From assembly GCA_023396795.1 (NCBI GenBank), contig JAEWUY010000108.1:1-24471 (forward strand): a stretch of DNA of 24,471 nucleotides, given 5' to 3'. A program made the translations under genes and the position numbers. A model generated the notes under the pieces. It did no database searches and had not been told where the DNA came from. It saw only the letters and a program-made list of their open reading frames with translations. This stretch comes from Bacillota bacterium. GTDB taxonomy: Bacteria > Bacillota_I > Bacilli_A > RFN20 > CAG-826. Shown piece after piece: positions 6,177 through 12,799 of the stretch. Within the stretch, counting starts at the first letter, position 1, and each line of letters starts with the position of its first letter.

Positions 6177-6653
6177 TTGAAAGAATGTAAACGGCTTGAA
6201 AAAGATATTACTGAAATGCGGAATGACGAATATCACGGTCCTTACGAAGGCGGAGATGTCGAAATTCCGCTGGGTGTTGAGACGGTTGGCGGAGACATGC
6301 GCCACGAAGATTATGACCGCTTTGATCACAACTTCTTCTATCCAGCCTTTATTTACAACCGAAGACTATTGAGCGTCAAATTTGCTGAGAGCGTGACGAT
6401 TATCGGGGCCAAAGCCTTCGAACACTGCTCGAATCTTCATACCGTTTCCTTTCCAAAAGGCTTAAAAAGGATTGAAATTAGTGCCTTCTTAGGATGTTCG
6501 TTACTCACCGATATCCATTTCCCAGAAAGCATCGAATATATCGATGAATGGGCCTTCGCGTTTTGTCCGAAGTTGGTTGTTCATTGCCACAAGAAAACCG
6601 TCGCGGAACAATACGCGAAAGATAACAATACCCCTCTCGTCTACGAAGATTAG
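6177..6653 (+). CDS. BspA-type leucine-rich repeat (LRR_5) protein, short
   Basis: The 158 residues contain two and a half BspA-type repeats: VTIIGAKAFEHCSNLHTVSF (about 73-92), KGLKRIEISAFLGCSLLTDI (94-113) and SIEYIDEWAFAFCPKLVVHC (118-137). The consensus I--IG--AF-GC--L--I is plain. The end, HKKTVAEQYAKDNNTPLVY, is the customary repeat cap. The N-terminal part has one irregular repeat with VEIPLGVETVGGDM. There is no signal peptide, so the protein is probably cytoplasmic, unlike surface BspA. The TTG start at 6177 has no ribosome site, and the frame stays open for several codons upstream, so the 5' end may be lost. Such proteins usually mediate protein binding. The partner is unknown. Confidence 0.65.
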   Translation: MKECKRLEKDITEMRNDEYHGPYEGGDVEIPLGVETVGGDMRHEDYDRFDHNFFYPAFIYNRRLLSVKFAESVTIIGAKAFEHCSNLHTVSFPKGLKRIEISAFLGCSLLTDIHFPESIEYIDEWAFAFCPKLVVHCHKKTVAEQYAKDNNTPLVYED

Positions 6654-6663
6654 AAGAATAAAT

Positions 6664-7100
6664 ATGAAGATATCAGTCCTGTCACGAAGTGAGATGATAA
6701 ATCTCATCAATAGATGATTAGATGCGAATATCGTAATCGTCTCATTTGCGAACACGTCTGGGGGACTTCATTAATTTTTCTAGAAACGCCAACGTTTTAA
6801 AAATTGCCTTCTAGAATATTTGGCCTCTAACTACGCCAAAACGTGAATATCCCTATTTTTTTACTGAAGCAAAGGCTTTGCCTCCTTCACTTACAAAAGC
6901 TATCAAGAAGAAAAAGACATCAACTGCTAGTGTGATTACGGCATCTCGCATAGTGCGGGTCGAGCAGCTGCGATTATGGAACGATACGGCAAACAAGGAA
7001 TATCTATATTTGCTGACTATCGCTACACACCTAATCAGTTGTCTATCACAAGGTCTTGACTGAACTTCGCAAGTTCTTACTTGCCAAAACGCCAAAGTAA
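6664..7100 (+). pseudogene. Tyrosine-phosphatase-like protein, multiply disrupted
   Basis: No intact frame exists, but pieces in several frames line up in order. The start is MKISVLSRSEMINLINR, then a TGA, then LDANIVIVSFANTSG. A second frame gives NVLKIAF (then TAG) and EYPYFFTEAKALPPSLTKA. A third, straight after a TAG at 6928-6930, gives CDYGISHSAGRAAAIMERYG and IFADYRYTPNQL. A fourth, one base off, gives YHKVLTELRKFLL up to the TAA at 7098-7100. The C-D-x-G-I-S-x-S-AG-AAAI core followed by Y-PN and Y-VL is the pattern of a bacterial dual-specificity phosphatase-like family whose P-loop is HCxxGxxRS. The P-loop Arg is His here (CAT at 6949-6951). At least two stops and two frame changes make it a pseudogene. 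I see the pieces directly; the family is from memory. Confidence 0.7.
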
Positions 7101-7103
7101 ATA

Positions 7104-7121
7104 TGTTCATACTTACGAACA
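7104..7121. promoter_or_regulatory. 18-bp palindromic operator candidate, copy 1
   Basis: TGTTCATACTTACGAACA has inverted arms TGTTC/GAACA with an 8-base spacer. The same arms, spacer length and half-site extension (TGTTCATAC) recur at 8854-8871 before the WYL-type regulator gene. This copy lies 67 bases before the basic-protein gene. Confidence 0.5.
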
Positions 7122-7187
7122 AAATTAGATTATTAAAAATAGATAACACAAACAAATGTTATAAATATGGTGGTGGAGGAAAAAGAG

Positions 7188-7478
7188 ATGGGAAAGAAGC
7201 AAGGAAACAGAGAGTGGACGATGGCGAAAGCCGTTATTCACATTACGGCCGTGAACACCAAGAAAGCCGTGAAAGGCCTGAAGTGGTGCGGCGCCTATGA
7301 TTTCCTCGTCCGCAAGGGCTGGAAACACGGTAAAGTTCTGGCTCTTGGAGAAGACAAAAGAAAGAACAAAGTCCACAAAGCCACACGAGTAAAAAAACAA
7401 ACCAAAGAAGAAATTGATGCCTACATTCGGGCCCGTTTGGTCGAACAGGCTTCAATAAACATTGTTCGTTCTTGTTAA
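7188..7478 (+). CDS. Small basic protein of unknown function
   Basis: The 96-residue protein is strongly basic (KRKNKVHKATRVKKQTKEE near 65-83). It has a short N-terminal segment with WTMAKAVIHITAVNTKKAVKG and a WCGAYDFLVRKGWKHGKVLAL core. I do not recognise the family; the charge suggests nucleic-acid or ribosome binding, but no motif supports it. I chose the ATG at 7188 because GGAGG (7175-7179) lies 8 bases before it. An in-frame ATG at 7167 would place that site inside the gene. The gene sits 31 bases before the DIP1984-like gene and may share a transcript with it, under the palindrome at 7104-7121. Confidence 0.6.
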   Translation: MGKKQGNREWTMAKAVIHITAVNTKKAVKGLKWCGAYDFLVRKGWKHGKVLALGEDKRKNKVHKATRVKKQTKEEIDAYIRARLVEQASINIVRSC

Positions 7479-7509
7479 GTAATATTTAGCAAGGAATAAA
7501 GGAGTAAAC

Positions 7510-8004
7510 ATGAAAAAAAGCAACACAGAACTGATGAAAGAGTTAAAAGAGTTACAAACTCTAATTAATTACGCGCAAAGCCGAGAGGACAGAACGTGCA
7601 TCGTCACTTATAGTGAAAACGACCGGAACGTCGTTGAAAGCGAGTACGATTACGAGACCACGCGCAATCATCAAGCCACTCTTCAAAAAGAGGAACGCAA
7701 CATCAAAAAGCTGCTAGCTATGAGCAATGCTACAACAATAGTGGATGGCTTTGACATGACGATTGCCGAGGCTCTCGTCTATTTGGCACAGCTATCGCAA
7801 AACAAAGCCCGTATGACGCGGTTAGCCAGTCGTGAAAAGTTGACGCGGGAGCGCACCTATAATGGCTGGACGGAATATAGCAAGGCCTGCTATTGCTATG
7901 ACATCAAAAAAGCCCAGGACGATTTGGGTGCCATTAATCGTGAGATTGCCAAACTACAAATCGCCATCGACAAGACGAGTTTGACTAACGATATTGAATA
8001 TTAG
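7510..8004 (+). CDS. DIP1984 family-like (septicolysin-like) helical protein
   Basis: The 164-residue protein is mostly helical. It starts with an ELMKELKELQTLINYAQSR helix. A middle stretch reads NIKKLLAMSNATTIVDGFDMTIAEAL (about 64-89), and LGAINREIAKLQIAIDK (138-154) closes it. The arrangement 'helix, short loop, L--L---SN-TT--DG-T--EAL-----L' and a closing 'D--A--REI--LQ--I' resembles the DIP1984 family, in which the DG-x-T/M-T-x-EAL segment is conserved. Family members were named after septicolysin, but a toxin role is not supported by anything visible: no signal peptide or membrane helix is present. AAGGAG lies 7 bases before the ATG. It is probably co-transcribed with the basic-protein gene at 7188. 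Confidence 0.5.
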   Translation: MKKSNTELMKELKELQTLINYAQSREDRTCIVTYSENDRNVVESEYDYETTRNHQATLQKEERNIKKLLAMSNATTIVDGFDMTIAEALVYLAQLSQNKARMTRLASREKLTRERTYNGWTEYSKACYCYDIKKAQDDLGAINREIAKLQIAIDKTSLTNDIEY

Positions 8005-8277
8005 TCTTTTTCTTCCGGTAATTTATTAATAAGTGAGCGATACCATAGCGATATGGAGGATCTCATCAATCAAGCAATAAGCTTAGATTGGCGAAAGTGT
8101 CGGGTATGTGATGCAAACCCATTCATAATACGTTTATGTTTAAGTTATTCGTTTTATGGGTAACGGTTTACGCTAGACCATGACATTGATTCATTACCTT
8201 ATTAATTAAGATTACAAAAACTTCTTGTGGGAAAGTTCGGTTCTAACCATCCACCTAATATTGGAGAAACGAAAACA
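8005..8277. other. Intergenic region without a recognisable gene
   Basis: I find only a 5-bp hairpin (CCATA/TATGG at 8043-8056), and a 36-codon frame at 8053-8163 without convincing features. No strong promoter is seen before the 8278 gene. Confidence 0.4.
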
Positions 8278-8823
8278 ATGAAAACACTTGTCATTCATCC
8301 TAAAGACCAAACAACAGACATGCTTTCCTTAATATATGAAGGCCGAGACTTTACGCTAATAGATGACCCGGAGACATCAAAAGATGAAATACGTCGGGCT
8401 ATTGAGTGCCATGATCGCATCATCATGCTCGGTCACGGAATACCGCAAGGCCTAATTAATCCGAAGTTTATGATAACTAGGAGATTCGAGGACCTTTTAT
8501 TCATCGATGATTCATTTGCTTATTTACTAGGGACAAAAGAGACGATTTCGGTATGGTGTTATTCGGATGAGTATTTTCGCCGTCATAGATTGAGTGGATT
8601 TCATACGGGGATGATAATATCCGAGGTAAAAGAGGCTCGTTTTGTTCTTGGTTATTCTCCGTTAACGGCAAAGGAATTGGACGAAAATATGCATCATTTT
8701 GCAAGAGTGATCGGCGAGTGTATCGATATGCCTTCGCAAGAAATGAAAAACTACATTCTTGCTAACTATGTGGGGGATGATGAAATTACCAGATTTAATC
8801 GCAGTAATATCCTGATTCTTTAA
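8278..8823 (+). CDS. Conserved hypothetical protein with caspase-like His/Cys pattern
   Basis: The 181-residue protein shows alternating strands and helices. A hydrophobic strand runs into LGHG (DRIIMLGHGIPQGL, residues 46-59; His53-Gly54). A second strand runs into Cys94 (TISVWCYSDEYF, 89-100). GFHTGMIISEVKEARFVLGY follows, then a helical end. I recall LGHG-x-P-x-GL and W-C-x-x-(D)-x-(Y/F) from an unnamed conserved family. In clan CD peptidases (caspases, CHAT, gingipain) the catalytic His-Gly and Cys also each follow a buried strand, so this may be a small caspase-like protein. That is inference from pattern only. The ATG at 8278 has GGAG 11 bases upstream; a GTG 51 bases earlier is possible but lacks a site. 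No partner gene is adjacent in the same operon. Confidence 0.55.
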   Translation: MKTLVIHPKDQTTDMLSLIYEGRDFTLIDDPETSKDEIRRAIECHDRIIMLGHGIPQGLINPKFMITRRFEDLLFIDDSFAYLLGTKETISVWCYSDEYFRRHRLSGFHTGMIISEVKEARFVLGYSPLTAKELDENMHHFARVIGECIDMPSQEMKNYILANYVGDDEITRFNRSNILIL

Positions 8824-8843
8824 TAAGGTGCGTCTTTTTGCTT

Positions 8844-8882
8844 TTGATAAAAATGTTCATACAATAGAACATAATATATAAT
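8844..8882 (+). promoter_or_regulatory. Promoter region of the WYL-type regulator with 18-bp operator copy 2
   Basis: TGTTCATACAATAGAACA (8854-8871) repeats the palindrome at 7104-7121 and lies 38 bases before the regulator's ATG. TTGATA (8844-8849), CATAAT (8870-8875) and TATAAT (8877-8882) are possible promoter boxes, none ideally spaced. The palindrome overlaps this region, so a bound protein would likely block transcription. Confidence 0.5.
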
Positions 8883-8909
8883 AAAAATTAACGAAAGAAG
8901 GTATCAACA

Positions 8910-10139
8910 ATGGCCTTTTCCAATGCTAAAATGGCTCGTGACGAACTGCTTATTGTTTTGGATTATCTAATAAAAAACACCGATGAAACACATCATACAA
9001 CCCAAAAAGACGTTGTAGATTTTGCTCTAAGTGAGTATGGAGTGGCGATGAGGCGACAAAGAGTAACCGAAATCCTTCAATATCTTATGGATGTGACAAG
9101 TCGCTTTCCAAATTCTTTTCCCTTTATTATGGAAGAAAACGATAACGAACAGCGAAAGAAATATTACATTGCCCAACGTCAGTTAAGCGAGATGCAATTA
9201 TATGAAATTGCCCGTGCTCTTATAAATAGTAGATATACTTCAAAAGAAGACGCTCGCGAGCTTGTAAGAGTATTAGTTACGTACAATACCCGCGCAAACA
9301 AAGTCGATGACGTGGTCAAAGAATTGTTCAATCAGCGTTTTAATGTCGCTAAAGTTGATAAAATGGTAAGCCGCACAATCATCCAATTAGAAAAGGCTAT
9401 TCGTGAAAAGAAACTGGTGACATTAAAAATTAAAGATCAATGGTCCTTAATATATGATGGCAAATTCGTAAAAGACCGCATTGACATTAAAGGCGAAGTC
9501 TCCGTATATGTTTATGCAATTCGTGATTTTGAAGGACGGGCTTATGCCATTTGTGGCGATGGTAAGCGCGATGTACTCGTTTCAATTCCTCTTGACGAAT
9601 GTTCTGTTGTAGGAAGCATGGCGATGGGTCGCGATGCTCCCAGTATTAAGCGATTGCTACAAAGTTTTAAATACGAAAGCATCGATGAATATCTTGAGGC
9701 CGTTGTTATTCCCGGCGGTGGTCGTGTCGAAGAAATTGTTTTTCAGTTTCATAATAACGGTGATGACACGATTCTTAACAAAATAAAGAGGTCGTTTGAA
9801 AGTCACTTTAAAATTGTGATGGATTACAAAAGAACACCTATTAAATTGAAAATAGCCCCCTATAATCGGAGTACCAACACTTTTGATCACAACCATCTAG
9901 TCGACTTTGAGGCCCCAGTAGTGATCGTCAAAACAAAGATGGATAATAAATCATTTTTAGATTGGGTTGTTAATTCACATCATCTTGGCAAAATTCATAT
10001 TTTGGAACCTTATTCGCTTCTTCATGATTTAACTCGCCGCTTGGAAATGTGGGCGCATAATTATCGCAAATTCGAATCCAACTTTAATAGTTCTGATAAG
10101 GAAAAAGGTTTCATCCATCCAATAATCGCCCAGTCATAA
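8910..10139 (+). CDS. WYL-family-like transcriptional regulator
   Basis: The 409 residues show a winged-helix N-terminus: ARDELLIVLDYLIKNTD (9-25), TTQKDVVDFALSEYGVAMRRQRVTEIL (30-56). A helical linker runs to about residue 155. The middle starts with EKAIREKKLVTLKI (161-174), the usual opening of a WYL domain ('ai--r---i-i-Y'), and continues with VYVYAIRDFEGRAYAICGDG (199-218). There the literal W-Y-L is replaced by A-Y-A, which is common in divergent members. The C-terminus, FLDWVVNSHHLGKIHILEPYSLLHDLTRRLEMWAHNY, matches the WCX extension. GAAAGAAGG precedes the start. WYL proteins bind nucleic acid ligands and often repress defence or repair genes. The palindrome upstream suggests that it regulates itself. 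The family is fairly safe; the target set is inferred. Confidence 0.75.
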   Translation: MAFSNAKMARDELLIVLDYLIKNTDETHHTTQKDVVDFALSEYGVAMRRQRVTEILQYLMDVTSRFPNSFPFIMEENDNEQRKKYYIAQRQLSEMQLYEIARALINSRYTSKEDARELVRVLVTYNTRANKVDDVVKELFNQRFNVAKVDKMVSRTIIQLEKAIREKKLVTLKIKDQWSLIYDGKFVKDRIDIKGEVSVYVYAIRDFEGRAYAICGDGKRDVLVSIPLDECSVVGSMAMGRDAPSIKRLLQSFKYESIDEYLEAVVIPGGGRVEEIVFQFHNNGDDTILNKIKRSFESHFKIVMDYKRTPIKLKIAPYNRSTNTFDHNHLVDFEAPVVIVKTKMDNKSFLDWVVNSHHLGKIHILEPYSLLHDLTRRLEMWAHNYRKFESNFNSSDKEKGFIHPIIAQS

Positions 10140-10292
10140 AATAGCTATTTTTTATCTTCATACAAATAAAATAACATCTTTTTATAATCTTCAATATGCG
10201 CATTGAGATTTTTTGTTGATTAGAAATGAATTAGCGAATATACTAATTGATTTACAATTTTGTCGTGATATTATAAAAGAGAGGTTGAACTT

Positions 10293-10823
10293 ATGAAATT
10301 AGAAAAAAATGTTATTAGCTTTGAAGTCGATGAAAAAACGATTAAAGCTTTTGAACTAGCGACAAGCATTCTTGAAAAAGATCCAGACCAAGCTTTTAAA
10401 GAATGGATTCAACGCTTATCGTATCTTGCCATGCGTAGCAGCATTGGTGAGAATTCTGAAGGTCGCGACATCATGTTGATGCCATTTCGCTCACCAGAAC
10501 GCATGATGATGTTAAAAATCGCTCGCTGGGTTGCTCAGCCAAAGACAATGGCTTTCAATATGATTAAATCATTCTTTCTTATTTACAATAAGAATGAAAA
10601 ACATGAGGTTAATAGAGACGAAATGCTGCGGGCTTATTTGAGTCTAGATTTTGAAAATGAACGCCGTAAGAATGAGGATAGCTTTATTCGTAATTTCCGC
10701 ATGATGTGTTCCTCTAGTGCTTATGGTGATATCTTCTCGTTTGATAGCGCAACCCAGCTCGTGACTCTCAACTCTAAAATTGCCCCTGATATCTTGAAAT
10801 ATAAGGACGCTTTTCTCGCATAA
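10293..10823 (+). CDS. Hypothetical protein between WYL regulator and AAA protease
   Basis: The protein has 176 residues. An N-terminal segment (VISFEVDEKTIKAFELATSILEK) is followed by repeated Met-rich helices (MRSSIGENSEGRDIMLMPF, ERMMMLKIARWVAQPKTMAF) and a C-terminal segment with DEMLRAYLSL and FIRNFRMMCSSSAYGDIFSF. It ends in a short beta-like stretch (TQLVTLNSKIAPDILKY). I recognise no family, motif or signal peptide. GAGAGG lies 7 bases before the ATG. A clear terminator follows at 10844, so the gene is monocistronic or ends the regulator's transcript; the 153-base gap before it makes the former likely. The N-terminal segment faintly resembles ribbon-helix-helix-associated accessory proteins, but I would not rely on that. 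Confidence 0.55.
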   Translation: MKLEKNVISFEVDEKTIKAFELATSILEKDPDQAFKEWIQRLSYLAMRSSIGENSEGRDIMLMPFRSPERMMMLKIARWVAQPKTMAFNMIKSFFLIYNKNEKHEVNRDEMLRAYLSLDFENERRKNEDSFIRNFRMMCSSSAYGDIFSFDSATQLVTLNSKIAPDILKYKDAFLA

Positions 10824-10843
10824 TCGAAAGTTCATTATCAAAT

Positions 10844-10870
10844 AAAGCCACCTTAAATGGTGGCTTTTCT
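10844..10870 (+). terminator. Intrinsic terminator after the hypothetical gene
   Basis: AAAGCCACC (10844-10852) and GGTGGCTTT (10859-10867) pair perfectly around a 6-base loop, followed by TCTTTTC. It ends the 10293 gene's transcript before the promoter at 10911. Confidence 0.8.
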
Positions 10871-10910
10871 TTTCAATGTAAATTATCATAATTAGTAATT
10901 AGCAAAAAAC

Positions 10911-10939
10911 TTGACAATATACTTACAAACCACTATTAT
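10911..10939 (+). promoter_or_regulatory. Strong sigma-A promoter for the FtsH-like gene
   Basis: TTGACA (10911-10916) is a perfect -35 box and TATTAT (10934-10939) follows at the ideal 17-base spacing. Transcription would start near 10946, leaving a leader of about 115 bases before the preferred start at 11062. Confidence 0.8.
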
Positions 10940-11061
10940 TGTGTCAGTAAAACGAATACCAAAGACATAACGGTTCACTTCTCTTATTCCAGCGAGTCCC
11001 TCAAATGCAAGTCTTTGATGATCATAGTGAACAAGGCTTCACAGAAAGGAATAGTTTTTTT

Positions 11062-12381
11062 ATGAACGAATTGTTTCAAGATGTTTATGGATACGAAAAA
11101 GTTAAAAAAGAACTTCTGCTTATTCGCGATTGGACGCTTAATGAAGAAATAGCGCACGACCCCAAAATTTCCATTCCACACGGCGTTATCTTTTACGGCT
11201 CGCCCGGTAACGGCAAGACTCTTTTCATGCGCGAGTATTCAAAATCGTTTAATGCTCCCATCTTCACAATTGAAGGTAAGAGCAAAAACATTCGCGAAGA
11301 AGTCACCAAAACTTTTGCTTTGGCTCGTGAAGAAAAATTTGCCGTTGTCCTCATCGACGAAATTGAACTCTTAATTGATAAAGATTCGCAATTGACGCGC
11401 ATTTTCCAAGCCGAACTCGATGGTATCAATCAAAAGGGGCGAATTTTCGTGATGGCAACCGCCAACGACGTTAGTATGCTCAATGGGGCTCTTTTAAGAG
11501 CGGGGCGTTTTGGTAAACGAATTCATATTGACTATCCCGATAAAAAAACTCGTGAGCGACTCTTTGAGAAATTCTTATCGCTATTTAACATCCCCCTCGA
11601 TAATATCGACTTGAACCATATCGCCAGGGTGTGTGCCTCGTGTAATGGTGCCTCTATTAAAGCCATCGCAAACGATGTCTACTTGCGGTGCCGTCAAAAT
11701 GCGAGTACCGAAGATATCGAAGAATCATACGGCCGCGTGGTAAGTGATGATGCTTGCGAAGATATTCCTGATAACGTGAAAAACATGACTGTCGCAATTC
11801 ATGAAGCTGGTCACGCATTGATGACGATGCACTTCAAAAACGATTTTACTTTTTATCAAGCCAAATATACTGGAAGTGGTGGTATTACTGAAACATATGA
11901 AACAAACGAAAACCTTGACACCATCAGCAAACGCGAAAGCGTCATTCAAATTAGCATGGCTGGCTATTTAGCCGAACGAGTGATTAACGGCCGTCATAAT
12001 GTTGGTTCATATGAAGATTATCAAAAGGCCTTCGACCATTGTACTCGCCTCATTGAACGGGTTTGCATCAAAGGTATTGAACGCTTAATTCCGTCTTATC
12101 GGAACAATAGTGACCGCTATGAGTCAGTCGGCAAACGCGATGCCAATGAGCGACAGGTAGTAAGGCTGCTTAAAAAATACGAAAGAAAAACATTGAACTT
12201 TCTTAAAAAGAACAAGGAAGCTTTACGCGATTTCGCGAATGTCCTTTTCGAAAAAGGTAAAGTCACGCATCGCGATATTCTTTCCTTTAATAATAAAGAA
12301 AATAGCAGTATGGCCGGTTCTTTGATAAGTTCCTTTGCCCATCGCTATACTGATGATAAAAATCAGCAAGTTCAGATATAA
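11062..12381 (+). CDS. Soluble FtsH-like AAA+ zinc metalloprotease lacking a membrane anchor
   Basis: From the ATG at 11062 the 439 residues give an FtsH-type AAA module. FQDVYGYEKVKKEL opens it (5-18; FtsH has F-DV-G---AK-EL). Walker A GSPGNGKT is at 46-53, Walker B VVLIDEIE ends with Asp99-Glu100, sensor Asn lies in ATAND (about 135), and RAGRFGKR supplies Arg fingers. The zinc motif HEAGH is at 247-251, and GSYEDYQKAF (Asp319) supplies the likely third ligand. All key residues are present. Unlike FtsH there is no N-terminal transmembrane pair, and the C-terminal part is shorter. The protein should act in the cytosol and degrade an unknown substrate. An in-frame ATG at 11005 would add 19 residues but has no ribosome site; GAAAGG sits 12 bases before 11062. 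The strong promoter at 10911 drives it. Enzyme class is secure; substrates are not. Confidence 0.85.
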   Translation: MNELFQDVYGYEKVKKELLLIRDWTLNEEIAHDPKISIPHGVIFYGSPGNGKTLFMREYSKSFNAPIFTIEGKSKNIREEVTKTFALAREEKFAVVLIDEIELLIDKDSQLTRIFQAELDGINQKGRIFVMATANDVSMLNGALLRAGRFGKRIHIDYPDKKTRERLFEKFLSLFNIPLDNIDLNHIARVCASCNGASIKAIANDVYLRCRQNASTEDIEESYGRVVSDDACEDIPDNVKNMTVAIHEAGHALMTMHFKNDFTFYQAKYTGSGGITETYETNENLDTISKRESVIQISMAGYLAERVINGRHNVGSYEDYQKAFDHCTRLIERVCIKGIERLIPSYRNNSDRYESVGKRDANERQVVRLLKKYERKTLNFLKKNKEALRDFANVLFEKGKVTHRDILSFNNKENSSMAGSLISSFAHRYTDDKNQQVQI

Positions 12382-12393
12382 AAATTAATGAAT

Positions 12394-12418
12394 GGCGACT
12401 TCATAATTTGGAGTCGCC
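12394..12418 (+). terminator. Hairpin after the FtsH-like gene
   Basis: GGCGACT (12394-12400) pairs with AGTCGCC (12412-12418) around an 11-base loop, 13 bases after the protease stop codon. The following sequence is not a clean T-run, so termination may be partial. Confidence 0.5.
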
Positions 12419-12448
12419 CACATTATTGAATTATAGAAGATAATAATC

Positions 12449-12670
12449 ATGAACAGACAAAACATAGAAGCGGTGTTAACATACGAATTGATTGTTTTTA
12501 AAACCAAAGAAGAAAGCGAAGGACCCGTTCGGATCTGCTGTTTCTCAATGAATTTTACCGGAACGCTTGAACAGGCGAAAGAGGCTGCCATAGAGCTGAC
12601 AAAAGAATTCGATTCATACTCTTGTGCAATAAGGCTGGATGACGATGACATACTTAACGTTATTGTCTAA
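12449..12670 (+). CDS. Small acidic hypothetical protein
   Basis: The 73-residue frame reads as one compact alpha/beta unit. A strand (EAVLTYELIVFKTKEES) is followed by VRICCFSMNFTG, a helix (TLEQAKEAAIELTKEFDSYSCAI), and an acidic end with RLDDDDILNVIV. It has a plausible fold but no recognised family. The ribosome site is weak (GAAGATAATAATC before ATG). An antisense frame of similar length covers it, so the coding strand rests on composition and context. It lies between the protease and the DUF2130 gene in the same direction, which favours this strand. Confidence 0.45.
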   Translation: MNRQNIEAVLTYELIVFKTKEESEGPVRICCFSMNFTGTLEQAKEAAIELTKEFDSYSCAIRLDDDDILNVIV

Positions 12671-12799
12671 TTAGGGTACTAAGTCGGTATATTTCGTTAG
12701 TTCATTGATACAACTTCAAACAATCTTCGTTTATTACAACTAATGAGTCTCGTTTATCTTTAAAAATGAAATAAAATATAGAAAAGGAGAGACAAAATT

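Noticed and set aside
8053..8163. 36-codon frame in the gap before 8278
   Set aside because: No ribosome site at proper spacing, no recognisable motif and no context; chance cannot be excluded.
8854..8871. LexA (DinR) box reading of the palindrome
   Set aside because: The Bacillus LexA box is GAAC-N4-GTTC. Here the half-sites are in the opposite order with an 8-base spacer.
10247..10274. TTGATT-16-TATTAT as promoter of the 10293 gene
   Set aside because: Transcription would start about 12 bases before the ATG, inside the ribosome site, so it is unlikely to serve this gene as drawn.
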